Shown in pieces: positions 43,287 to 53,084 of a stretch of DNA of 64,000 bases. A model generated the notes under the pieces. That model was not told where the DNA came from. It saw nothing but the letters and a program-made list of their open reading frames with translations, and searched no databases. The position numbers and the translations under genes are program-made. Within the stretch, counting starts at the first letter, position 1; every line of letters starts with the position of its first letter. Source of the stretch: Adiantum capillus-veneris (Eukaryota; Streptophyta; Polypodiopsida; Polypodiales; Pteridaceae); NCBI GenBank assembly GCA_014529385.2, contig CM043965.1:17125912-17189911 (forward strand), read 5' to 3'.

Positions 43287-43495
43287 ACCAAGAGGATTTG
43301 TACACACAATTAATCCCAATCACTAGACAAAATATATATATTATGGTAAGCACAAAACTACAATTCCAAAGAACAATTCGTAGCCTATTTGGTCAGCCAA
43401 GATTGAATGCCATTAACTCATCCATTAACCCTTTCATATTACCCATGATACGATATGACCATAGCCTTGATGTTTTCATCTTCGTATTGTTTTGA
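43283..43495 (+). CDS. Small ORF B (K copy), 70 codons, unknown
   Basis: Starts MNQEDLYTQL. The core is TKLQFQRTIRSLFGQPRL, SINPFILPMIRY and LDVFIFVLF. It is 38/70 identical to the minus-strand ORF at 44220-44432 with no gap, and clearly related to ORF A (FQ-x2-I, FG-x2-RL, P-(F/I)-ILP-x-I-x-Y, DV). A and B therefore look like an old tandem duplication. ATG overlaps the ORF A stop by one base set (ATGA). Function unknown. Confidence 0.65.
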   Translation: MNQEDLYTQLIPITRQNIYIMVSTKLQFQRTIRSLFGQPRLNAINSSINPFILPMIRYDHSLDVFIFVLF

Positions 43496-43645
43496 CATTC
43501 TCTTTTGCGTTCTTTCTTTGTGTGTGTGAGTGCAAGAGAGAAAGAGTGATTCTTCTTTGATTGCACTTCTTTCCAAACCCTAGTCTTCATGGCATCTATG
43601 GTTTAACTCCTTCATATAGTTTTTGTTGAGTTCTCTCACAAACTC

Positions 43646-44166
43646 TCACAGCCATAAGCCCGGTGCTTTCCTCGCAAGACCGAAAATTTCTTGACAACGT
43701 GCTTCCTCAAATGTTGATGGGAATTTTAACTCTACCTTGGTCTTCAAAATTGGATACAAGCCAGCCATGAACCTATCTTTCTTTAGAAAGTTTGGTGCAC
43801 CCCTTGGTTTTGTAAGGTAGCCTCCCATCTATCCCATAGGTTAAGGAAAACGGCCTCATAAGATGGGTAGTCTTCAAGGAATACCTGTTTATGTTGAAGT
43901 AGACACTTCCAAAGACCCTCTGGAGTATCTCCTTGCCCAAATTTGGCAAGAAAAATTGCACGTAGCCTCTCCCAATTGGTTTTGTTTTGAGGTTGCAAGG
44001 CCTCGTACCATGCCTTAGCCTCCCCTTTGAGAACAAGTGGAAAAGCACGCAGCTTTACCTCTTCTTGATCTCTCTCAGAGATGAGGTGTGCCATCTCCAA
44101 ATTATCCAGAAATTCTTGTGCATCCTCACCATTTTTAGAATGAAAGGTAGGAAAAGTGCTTGACAT
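43646..44166 (-). pseudogene. Gy-J gag, N-terminal part
   Basis: The likely start is ATG 44166 (MSSTFPTFHSKNGEDAQEFL); the open frame extends further upstream without ATG. Capsid-like features: AFPLVLKGEAKAWYEALQPQ and LRAIFLAKFGQGD. A 1-base frameshift near 43800 in a G run moves the reading to KKDRFMAGLYPILKTKVEL and FPSTFEEA, after which insert K begins (43696). The sequence after that in this frame is not gag. Confidence 0.8.
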
Positions 44167-44219
44167 TTTTATAATACAAGGAGGCTTGTGTACCACAAAG
44201 TTTTGACTACGATGAGTGA

Positions 44220-44432
44220 TCACATCAAAATGAAAATATATACATCAAGTGTTAGTTCATAATTTATCATAGGCAAAATAAAAGGGTTGATTGAGGCATT
44301 AATTTCATTAAGGCGAGTGGGTCCAAAAATTCTCCTAATGGTTGCTTGAAATCTAAATTTTGTAGCAATTATGATGCGCACATATTGACGAGCTAAGGGT
44401 GTAAAAGGAGAAGCAGCTCCAGGTTGGTTCAT
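44220..44432 (-). CDS. Small ORF B (Gy-J copy), 70 codons, unknown
   Basis: Starts MNQPGAASPFTPLARQYVRI. The core is TKFRFQATIRRIFGPTRL, SINPFILPMINY and LDVYIFIL. It is the partner of the plus-strand ORF at 43283-43495 (38/70 identical). It lies 53 bases upstream of the gag ATG and 83 bases downstream of ORF A. It is intact although gag and pol of the same element are broken. Confidence 0.65.
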   Translation of the reverse strand: MNQPGAASPFTPLARQYVRIIIATKFRFQATIRRIFGPTRLNEINASINPFILPMINYELTLDVYIFILM

Positions 44433-44515
44433 GTGACAATGTGTTCTCCTTTTTCTTTCTCTTGAAGAAAGTTTCCTTTGAGTGGATCGCTATCTAAGCG
44501 CCTCTTGTCCCTGCC

Positions 44516-44728
44516 TCAAAACAAAATAAAAACATGGACATCAAATGAATCATCATAATTAATGAATGGAAGAATGATGGGATTTGGAGATGCCAAGATT
44601 TCACCAAGTCTTTCTGCTCCAAACATAAAAATAATGCGTTGTTGGTAAAAAAAATTGCGATCTACACAAATGTTAATTCTGATGCGTTGTGAAAAATGAA
44701 AAGCATATGGTGCAACTCTATTGTTCAT
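44516..44728 (-). CDS. Small ORF A (Gy-J copy), 70 codons, unknown
   Basis: The ATG at 44728 (MNNRVAPYAFHFSQ) is the first in the element RNA, about 50 bases after the LTR. The core is RIRINICVDRNFFYQQ, FMFGAERLGEIL, PIILPFINY and FDVHVFIL. It matches the plus-strand ORF at 43068-43286 in sequence, length and place. Being the first ORF after the primer site it would be the best translated product of the element. Function unknown. Confidence 0.65.
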   Translation of the reverse strand: MNNRVAPYAFHFSQRIRINICVDRNFFYQQRIIFMFGAERLGEILASPNPIILPFINYDDSFDVHVFILF

Positions 44729-44761
44729 GAGGAGAATAGAAGGCAATTAGGAAAGTTCCTC

Positions 44762-44775
44762 CGTGGGGGCACCAC
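44762..44775 (-). promoter_or_regulatory. Gy-J primer binding site
   Basis: On the minus strand TGGTGCCCCCACGG starts after a short spacer (TAAAAG...) downstream of the 5' LTR. The plus-strand complement ends GGGCACCA, like a tRNA 3' end. The tRNA is not assigned. Confidence 0.65.
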
Positions 44776-44780
44776 TTTTA

Positions 44781-46784
44781 TGAGAGCGGATTTTTTGAGA
44801 TGGGGCTCAACTCAAGGCTCCCACCAGACAACCACTCTGTGAGACCCTACACAGGCATATTTCTTAGGGGCACCACCCTCTTTTATGGAGAAAGAAGAAA
44901 ACCAAAACAAACCATATACAACACACACAAACACACACACACACACACGCTCACACCTTCCTCATGTGCTTCAACACAAAATGCCCTTCAACCATTCAAC
45001 ACACACTCCTTAAGCAATCCCTTTGAACACTGCACAAACTCACATGCAAAGATTGACCTTCACCATATTAGTGCTCATATACTTCTAAGAAAATCAAGCA
45101 CAAAATCTCAAAACTCAAAACACCATAATGCACAAATACTTGACAACTCCTTTCCTTTCCCAAAAGAAGAGACTACTTACACACATAAGGCGGCATGCAT
45201 AGAGAGCTCTTCTCCATCTATGCAGCCCCAAGACTTACTTACACACAACATAAGGAGAGAAGCCAAGCCAATAGACACCATGGTGCACAAAAAACTTTCT
45301 CAACAAACAAGCAACCCAATGAGCACAAAATATGAGAAGCTGCCAAGATATGCTTACCAATTTTACATGCGTTTAGAGCAAAAGTGTGACGACGACACCC
45401 CAATTGCAACAATTTGTTGATCAAACCATGAGATAAATCATTGAACTTGATATCTTGCTCTCATATAGAATCTACAATGCTTATTTAGGGATGAGTATGG
45501 TAAGAGAAATGTTTGCAAGAGAATGGTAGAAATAGCATATTGATGCTCTCTCTATGGTGCCGCTTATGATAGCGAGCTTAGGAAATGGATAGGGAGACAA
45601 GAGGAGAGAGCGATTAGGGATTCCCTAACCTTAGAGGAGCTTATTTGCAGCAATGGAGTAGGTGTGTGTATTTTTGTGCTTGCCAAAGGGCCTTTTTATA
45701 GCTGTACAAGACCTTGGGTTAGGTTAAACTTGACTAGGGTAGGTAATTAACCATAGTTAGGTTCCCTTTTGACCACTCCTTCAATTATGCAAATAAGGGA
45801 CTTATTTTTTCACTAAAAATAGCCTTTTAAGTCATGGAAGATCCATAAGGGTTGACAATGTATGTGGGCCCCACCATGATGTCTCTCGAGTGGCTCCTGG
45901 AGATTGTCCCCATCCTGTTTGTTGTGTCTCTGGAAGCATCTTGAGCCGACCCCTCCACATGCAAGTGGTTTTTAACTCCCCATTGGTATTTTAGAATTTT
46001 GGAGAAGTCAAGAAAACTTTTCACCTTTGTGGTTTACCTGATTGTAACTTTGACCTGCAGTAACAGTGTCCGCAGCACCTTGTTTTCACCATAACTTTCA
46101 GCCTGTAACTCAGAATTGGGTGCTGTAAAAGGAAAAGTTGACCTTCTCAAAGTGTTTAAGCTGATTTTGGAGTGTTCCTCAAGTATATCCACAAGCTAAG
46201 GCATTCAAGATGCATCCAAAACACCTTTTGAACCAAGTCTCCTTGTGGTGGGCCCTTTAGCATGCATCCAAGGTGTAGCATGCTTTTTTCAAAAGAGAAT
46301 CCACCTTAAACAAATGAGGTAGGCTTCAATAAAGTTTGATTTATTGGGGATATACATTATATTTAAGATTTGTTGACCAACACAAGTAAATGATCCAAGA
46401 GTTGGGTCACATAGTGGTGGGGGAAGGGAAGGCCTACAAGGTTAACCCTACCCTTGAAAGAAGAGGGGTAAGATAAGTGCCCATAAATTATTTATTTACA
46501 AATTATGGGATGTAGATAGCTATTTAAATTAGTAAAGGTAATTAGTTAAAAGAATATGCAATAGAAAAACTAGGAGAGTAGAATTAAGTTTACTATTTAC
46601 ATTTAGCATGAAGAGAGAAATATGATGTAAATGCATAAAGATCTAAGAAGGGTAAGGTGTTTGTATGGAAAAAGGCTATTACGGAAAGAGAGAATGAACA
46701 CTAAGTTAAAACTTTGATAAAATAAATATATACATTTGAGTAGAAATGTAGTGCAAATGCAAGGTTACCATTTAACGCTACTCA
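44781..46784 (-). repeat. Gy-J 5' LTR
   Basis: Matches 34670-36682 almost end to end. On the element strand it contains a TATA-like CTATAAAAAGGCCC near 45700, giving a plausible start for genomic RNA. Confidence 0.95.
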
Positions 46785-47901
46785 ATAAAGAAGCAATTTC
46801 CACTAGTAGATTGCATAGATAAATGTGATCTTGCCCAATCTACATCTGTGTAACCCAAAAGAGAAAGAGATAGCATAGAATCCAATGTGAGTTCTCGTCA
46901 ATAAACCAAACCAAAATTTGTAGTGCCTTTTAAGTATTTCAATACATGCTTTGCTGTAGATCAATGTTTAAGAGAAGGACGTGCAAGATGTTGTCCAAGA
47001 TAATTAGAAAGAAACAAAATATAAAGAGGAGTGTTCATGCCAACAAACTGAAGACATCCAATCAAGCTAGCATAAGGTTGATTTGTGACAAGTTGACCGC
47101 CAATATGAGAAGTGTTCTTTGTAGAGCTTGCAAGACAAGGTGTGTTGGCTGAATGTGCAGACTCCATACCAAATTCTTGAATAGTATCTGTAATAAACAT
47201 TGACTATCGAAGGAATAAAATACTTTTTGTGCGGTTCCGTTGGATCTAAATGCCAAGACACAAGTGAATCTCTCCAAGATCCACCATATCAAATGCAAAA
47301 GACAATAACTTTTCATTTGCTGAAGAAATCTCAAATTATTGGAAACAAGGATGGTATCATCCACATAAAGAGCAAGAATCACAAAACTGCTACCTTGGTG
47401 TTTTATGTATAGGTTGGGTTCTGAAGAGCAAGAGATAAATCCTTTAGAGGTGAGAAAAAGATAAAATTTTGTATACCAAGCTCGCAAAGCTTGTTTGAGA
47501 CCATATAGTGTCTTATGGAGTTGAGCAACAAGGTCTTCTTTACCTAGAATAACAAACCCTTCTTACTATTCCATTTAAATTTCCTTTTCCAAGTCATCAT
47601 TAAAAAACGTAGTTTTCACATCCATTCGATGAGCTTCTAAATCAAATTGAAGAGCAAATGCCAATAAAACTTGAACACTTGTAATATGAACAACTGGTGA
47701 AAAGGTCTCTGGATAATCAACACCAGCTACTTGGGAGTAACCTTTTGCAACTAAACGTGCCTTGAACTTGTCAAAAGATCCATCTGATTTTACTTTTGTC
47801 TTATACACCCACTTACACTTAATGGACGTTGTACGACCAAGAGGTAGTTCAGTTAGTATCCATATACCTTTAGAGATAAGAGAATCGTACTTTGCTTCCA
47901 T
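46785..47901 (-). pseudogene. Cop-I reverse transcriptase and RNase H start
   Basis: Frame 47901-47575 has KGIWILTELPLGRTTSIKCK, WVYKTKVKSDGSFDKFKARL and VAKGYSQVAGVDYPETFSPV, typical copia RT. Frame 47487-47062 continues YLFLTSKGFISCSSEPNLYI with catalytic-loop box YVDDTILVS. From 47080 to 46785 eroded RT/RNase H sequence follows, parallel to Cop-N 61010-61310. A frameshift/stop lies at about 47570-47490. Cut by the Gy-J LTR at 46784. Confidence 0.85.
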
Positions 47902-48540
47902 AGCCTCTTGCCATTGATCCCTTTGTGGTAAAGAGATAGCTTCATTATAAGTAACGGGATCTTCAAAAGTAAAGAAAGCATTATCAACAATATCATATCA
48001 TAAACATGACATGAGCCATGTTCAAAATCAATAGGCAGATCAACAAAAATATCAATATTATCATTGGCAACATTTGGAATGGATGGTTGTGAAGAGGAAA
48101 GTTGATCTATAGGAAGAGTTTCATCATCTGAAAGAAATGGAAAAGCCTGAAGCAATGATTTAGTATCATCAGAATCATCCATGGACCATGAGCCTCCCAT
48201 AAGATGTTCGTTAAAAGTAGCATCACGATTCACAATTACTTTCTTGGAGTAAGGGTCATAGAATTTGTAGCCTTTGAAAGTGTCAGAATATCCAGCAAAA
48301 ATAAATTTAAGACCAGGAGCATTAAGCATTGTTCGTGTTTCTTTGGGAACATGAATATAAGAAATACATCAAAAGGTTCGAAAATGAGATGCGAAAGAAA
48401 TGTCACTTGTCCATGCTGTGATGGGTATATTACCAGAGGGTGCAGTAGTAGGTAGATGATTGTGAATAAATACTGCTATCAAAGTAGCTTCAGCCCAGAA
48501 AACACGAGATAAACCAGAATGAATCGGCATACATCTTACA
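47902..48540 (-). pseudogene. Cop-I integrase C-terminal and linker
   Basis: Minus-strand reading LNAPGLKFIFAGYSDTFKGY then YDPYSKKVIVNRDATFNEHL is the conserved block after the copia integrase core. It continues to the linker before RT. A few frame breaks are present. Confidence 0.75.
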
Positions 48541-49128
48541 GCATTGAGTATAGTGTGGTTCTTTCATTCAGCAACACCGTTCTGTTGAGGTGAATATGGA
48601 ATAGTGTGTACATGATGAATTCCACTATCAGCACAGTAACTCACAAACTCTTGAGAAACATATTTACCTACATTGTCACTATGTAGCTTCTGAAGGCAAC
48701 GACCAATTTGAAGTTTCACAGCCTTGTGAAATTGTTTGAAAACAGATAAGGCCTCAGATTTTTGTCACAATAGAAATATAGTCTTATGATAAATCATCAA
48801 TGAAAGTAATGAAGTAGCAATATTGTGATCTTGAAGAAGGTAGAGGTCCACATATATTAGTATGAACAAGATTCAATATGTCATGAGAATGAGTTGTATT
48901 TGCGAGAGGAAAGGATTTACGATTATGTTTCCCAAGAGCACAAAAATCACAAATTCCCATATGGGGATGAGCTTTAAGATCCATGCCATGAACAAGATCG
49001 CGACATTGAACATCAAGGAGTTTTGAGAAATCAGCATGAACAATACGGTGATGCCATACTTTGCAATCATGATCACCTGGAGTAGCGACAACATTTGCTA
49101 CAACATCATTGAGAGAGAGTTCAAACAA
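48541..49128 (-). pseudogene. Cop-I integrase
   Basis: Frame 49128-48784 has WHHRIVHADFSKLLDVQCRD and GICDFCALGKHNRKSFP, the GAG-pre-integrase H-H-C-C finger, then LVHTNICGPLPSSRSQYCYF, where the catalytic D of the usual (H/T)-x-D-x-(C/W)-G-P is asparagine. Downstream the core continues in another frame to about 48541. Confidence 0.8.
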
Positions 49129-49912
49129 ATTACCGTTTCAAGGAGTAATGGCTATAGTCTGTCTATCTTTCTCAATTCGGCATTTGGTATGATCAAATCC
49201 AACAAAGAGACCAAGATCAACAAGTCTAGCAACTGAAAGAATATTAAATTGAAGATCTGATACATGTAACACTCCTCGCAAGATTCGAGTGGAAGAAGAT
49301 AAGGTACCAAGATATAAATCTCCAATACCCTTTACTTGACAAGTCGTATCATCAACAAGATAATAACACTTTGAACTGGTAGTGGATGATAGTTATGGAG
49401 CCACTTAGATTGATATGTTATATTTCCTATAGCAGCAGAATCCACAATAAAAAGTGATCCATCACGCACATGAAGTATTCTGTCTGGAGAAACTGAACAT
49501 AGGACACAGCTTGTTTCTGGTACAATAATGTTTTAATATTCAGTAGCATATGCTCTATTATGATCTGTGTCGAATGGACGCTTATAGCACATATGAGTGG
49601 GATGATCAGATTGTTCACAATATTCACAAGAAGAAGAAGAAGAAGAGTCTCTAGATAAACGTGGTTGTTTAGTCGTAATATTGTGTTCTTCATCATATTG
49701 ACGTGACCAACAATCATCTTCAGTATGGCCATTTCCGTTGCAGTAAGAAATTTCTTATTAGGAAATTTGACACGATAGAAAATATTACCACAACAGCCAC
49801 CTCTATGATTTTCTCTTTGAAATGGACGCCTTTGAGCATAAAAAGCACGTTCCATCTGTTGTGACTCAGTCTCCTCTTGTGAAATCATAGATGTATCATG
49901 ACCAGCATTATG
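49129..49912 (-). pseudogene. Cop-I gag zinc knuckle and protease
   Basis: In one minus-strand frame CNGNGHTEDDCW is followed by CEYCEQSDHPTHMC (C-x2-C-x4-H-x4-C), and then LFIVDSAAIGNITYQS, the copia protease active site with DSA in place of DSG. Frame breaks and stops are frequent. Confidence 0.65.
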
Positions 49913-50560
49913 TCATTTTTGACATTGAGAGTATTCAATTAAAGACATGCAGGCTTGGTCAAAATCAAGACCATCTTTATTAGAGAGAATAGTAACAATA
50001 TTATCATAAGAAGAGTCATTCACCGTATCAAGAAGAAGTGTAATCAGTTGTTTTTCTGGAACAGCATCATCGGCACCAGCAAGTTGATTAATAATAGATC
50101 TAAAAGACTCAATATGTCCCGTAATGGCAGTATTAACTTCATATTGTAACTTGTTAAGCAACCCTCTCAAATAAAGTATTTCTGTGATAGATTTCTTCTG
50201 AAAGTTTGCAATAAATACTTCCATACATCGTGGGAAGTAGACAATTCAAACATATCAAGCAAAAGGGAATCAATAAGAGAAGAAAGAATATATCGACGAG
50301 TTGCTTTATCACATCATTGCCAATCCGTAAACGCAACATTCTAATCTTCAAATATAGGTCCTTCAATGATAACCACGTTGTCATGATCCGTATCAACAAG
50401 CTAAGGCACAAACACGATTTCCAAGGACAACATCAGAGAGTTCATCACCTTCAAGAATTAACAGTATCTTTACTTTCTAGCCTAGAAATTATTGGCCTTG
50501 GAAAGGAGAAACAGAACGTTGGCCAGAAGGAAAGCCGTTGACGAGAATAGTCATAGCCAT
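49913..50560 (-). pseudogene. Cop-I gag (UBN2-type)
   Basis: Frame 50224-49913 has IANFQKKSITEILYLRGLLN, VNTAITGHIESFRSIINQLA and LLLDTVNDSSYDNIVTILSN, the gag core of copia elements. Frame 50411-50154 supplies the upstream part after a frameshift. The start codon region near 50550 (reading MAMTILVNGFPSG) matches a typical short copia gag N-terminus. Confidence 0.8.
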
Positions 50561-51329
50561 ATCTGGTTGCAAGAAGAAGTATAAGATAAGATCGCAAAAT
50601 CTACACACCATGTATGGTGAAGGCTACAATTGAGAACGAGAGAAATATAACGACTATGTTCTATAACAATAAACGCAAGAAAGATGCTCAATAAACATCC
50701 AAAGATGTGAGAGACGTCACCCAAAAAAGCAGAAAAAAAGAGACGATAATAATAAAAGAGTCCTCAAAATAGAGTGACGTGAGACGCAAGATTGACGCAA
50801 CCACAATATGAATAGCAAAAGCTAAATTTTCTCAAAAAATTTGACGCCAAAATTAGAAAAACGATCACGGACGCTTCATGAAGACGCACGAGGACAAAAG
50901 CTGTGTCAAGCTCACTTACAGTAAAAACAGCATAACTTTTTGTTGCGAACTCTGATTGACGCAAACCTAGAACTCAAATCGAGGAGCTCGAGGAGATGAA
51001 CAAGTTTGGGATAAAAAGTACCATTGTGCTATTCTCCATCGCGCTTTTTCCGTTTCTCCAAATTTTGAGCAGAAGACCCCCAAAAACTGAGACGGAGTTT
51101 AGGGTGTTAAAAGACAAATCAACAAGAAAATGCAATCAATGATTTACCATATTGATTAGCAATAAATGTCATATAGAACACTAATCATATTATTCTTAAC
51201 ACAAAACAACCACAATTAACAAATCAACCAACCCTCAGAAATAAAATTTGTTGCAATTCTGAATCTTACATACGAATCACATATACATTGTTTTGTCACC
51301 ATGAATTGAATCGACACGTGATCGTTACT
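50561..51329 (-). other. Cop-I 5' leader
   Basis: No coding sequence seen on the element strand. This unusually long (about 770 bp) leader lies between the primer site and gag. ORFs on either strand are short and unconvincing. Confidence 0.5.
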
Positions 51330-51341
51330 GCTCTGGTACCA
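51330..51341 (-). promoter_or_regulatory. Cop-I primer binding site
   Basis: On the minus strand TGGTACCAGAGC abuts the LTR end. It differs by one base from TGGTATCAGAGC of Cop-D and Cop-F. Confidence 0.85.
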
Positions 51342-51480
51342 TGTTGAGATGTAGAGAGAAAGAGAGAGATGAGACAAGAGACACACCATGTACGCTCCCA
51401 AAGACTGATTCATATTGAGGACATGATACAAATATATAGGTGAGACCAAGTTGAGTAGAGTGAGCCACATATAGCTCCAA
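51342..51480 (-). repeat. Cop-I 5' LTR
   Basis: Matches 33870-34012 with about six changes. Its outer end reads CTCCAA, the terminal CA being lost. Confidence 0.88.
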
Positions 51481-52545
51481 TAGAGCTACCCTGGTAGATT
51501 TAGTCACTTATAAAGAAACTCCTATTTTGGTTAAAGAAGAATTGGTGCAAAAGAAGAAAGTAAAGACTCTTGCCATCTTTGATGCTTCACTGCTATACTT
51601 TGATGGTTCTTATCAAAGAAGTCATGATGCTACTTCAAGAGGCATTGTCATATATGATGCACAAGGGAGGTTTACCATCCTCTAGAAAGTATGCATTTAT
51701 AAGAAAAGCCAGGAAATATAAAGTGCCTGATGATGTACTTTACATGAAAGGAAGCGATTTGGATTTACGTCGTGTGCCCTAGAAAGAGGAAAGCTACAAG
51801 ATCTTGGAAGAAAATCACGAGGGATCTTGTGGAGGCCATTTTGCCATGAAGATCATGTTGCATAAAATTATGCAAGAAGGCTATGTATGGCCAAGCATTC
51901 AGCGGGATGTTAACCATTGGTGCAAGTCGTGTTTGCCTTGCAGAAGATGGGAAAGATAATTTTGAAGCCTGAATTGCGACAAACAATTCTAGCTTTTGAT
52001 GTATTTGAAAAAAGGGGTCTTGATGCTATTGGACCCTTACCTATGACTAGCAAAACAAGTGCTTACATTTTGATAGCAGTGTATTATTTTTCACGATGGG
52101 TGGAAGCCAAGGATGTCAAATAGATTACCAGCAAGGAGATGGGGAAATTTTTATATGAGCATATATGCTGCAAATTTGGTGTTCCCCTAGAGCTACTTTC
52201 TAATAGAGGACCAAAATTTAGAGGAGAGCTGTTTGATTTCTTATGCGAGAAGCTCAATAAACAACATAGGTATAGTTCTCCTTATTATCCACAATGCAAT
52301 GGTCTCAATGAGAGATTCAATGGAGCATTATTGAAAATTTTGACAAAGATGACCCAAACACATAGGAAGACTTGAGATTCCAAGTTGCCTTGTGCATTAT
52401 GGGTCTACGGAACTGCTATCAAATAGGATTTTCTCCTTACCACTTGGTTTATAGAAAAGAAGCTTTATTGCCAATTGAAGTGGAGATTCCAGCACTCAAG
52501 TTATTGTCATTGGGAGATGAAGAGCAAACAAATGCTTGATAGAAA
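51481..52545 (+). pseudogene. Gy-B second RNase H and integrase, 3' piece
   Basis: Resumes the Gy-B pol after Cop-I: ATLVDLVTYKETPILVKEEL, then YFDGSYQRSHDATSRG (start of the archaeal-type RNase H), then an internal deletion near 51675 removing most of that domain. It continues RKYAFIRKARKYKVPDDVLY, integrase zinc region CGGHF/HWCKSC, and core DAIGPLPMTS, LLSNRGPKF, NGLNERFNG. The second catalytic D is asparagine. Stops at 51780, 52123 and 52375. Confidence 0.85.
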
Positions 52546-52639
52546 AGGTCAATGGATATACAATGTTTGCAATTGGACTGAGATTTAGCTTTAAGCTACT
52601 ATGAGGAAGTGTCCGGAAGAAGGCTTAGCTAAAATCCAA

Positions 52640-53084
52640 TGATTGCGTGGAGGATAAGAAAATTGAAAAGGGTGATTTAGTGTTTTGATACAATAATAAG
52701 CTGGACAATACCTTTCAGAAGAAGTTTCAAATCAAGTGGGAAGGTCCTTTTACTGTTGTGAACAAATTTAATAATGGCACATATCAGTTGGCTGATTTGA
52801 GTGGTGCACAATATAAATATTATGTTAATGGTTATAGGTTGAAGAAATACTTCGCACGTTTGATGACAATTGTGATAGATGAGATGCTATTGATAGAGGA
52901 AGACAGTGTGGAAACATCTGAGGATGTAGATGAGGTTTCTAGGGATGAGATGCACCAGTTGTTCACCCAGGACCCTCTGCTTGTCATGAATGATCAAGAA
53001 GGAAAGGGGAGGTGGCAAGCTATGTCAGGAATTTTTTGGATGAGCATAAAGTCACTAAGTCATGCCAAAAAGCTTGCCCACTAG
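52640..53084 (+). pseudogene. Gy-B integrase C-terminal tail
   Basis: KLDNTFQKKFQIKWEGPF then FNNGTYQLADLSGAQYKYYV, the same tail as in Gy-A, then an acidic end. The open frame extends into the LTR to 53084, so the last 20 codons are LTR sequence. A TGA at 52686 breaks the frame near its start. Confidence 0.82.
53002..53022 (+). promoter_or_regulatory. Gy-B polypurine tract
   Basis: GAAGGAAAGGGGAGGTGGCA lies just before the LTR start TGTCAGG. Confidence 0.7.

Larger units (their letters stand above)
41700..43696 (+). mobile_element. Insert K: partial plus-strand LTR element inside Gy-J gag
   Basis: The gag reading ...TFEEA breaks at about 43700 and resumes ...TARQREV at about 41690. ACGT flanks both sides (41696-41699, 43697-43700). 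The piece holds a TATA-bearing LTR-like segment ending CCCATCA at 42762, a primer site at 42767, a leader intron signal and two small ORFs. It has no gag, pol or 3' LTR, so it is a truncated or recombined element. Exact ends are inferred from the gag reading. Confidence 0.6.
34670..46784 (-). mobile_element. Gy-J: Tat-like gypsy element, 12.1 kb, minus strand
   Basis: LTRs of 2013 bp (34670-36682) and 2004 bp (44781-46784), TG...CA, with about 50 differences by eye (about 2.5%). ATAA occurs on both flanks (34666-34669, 46785-46788). Internal order on the minus strand: primer site, small ORFs A and B, gag (interrupted by insert K), protease-RT-RNase H, second RNase H-integrase, purine tract. 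It is the youngest large insertion in the window but its pol carries a frameshift and lost catalytic residues. Confidence 0.95.
33870..51480 (-). mobile_element. Cop-I: copia element, minus strand, split by Gy-J
   Basis: LTRs at 33870-34012 and 51342-51480. Flanking pentamers TTGAG (33865-33869) and TAGAG (51481-51485) are a decayed target duplication inside the Gy-B pol frame. Without Gy-J the element is about 5.5 kb, normal for copia. The coding order on the minus strand is gag, protease, integrase, RT, RNase H. The RNase H is cut by Gy-J at 34670/46784. Confidence 0.9.

Noticed and set aside
44166-44223. ATGA overlap between small ORF B and gag in Gy-J
   Set aside because: The gag frame is open upstream but its first codon there is GTG; the first ATG is at 44166, so there is no true stop/start overlap.
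34629-45424. Open frames in both Gy-J LTRs (for example 35117-35317, 44800-45420)
   Set aside because: They are identical in the two LTRs by duplication and lack coding features; they are LTR sequence.
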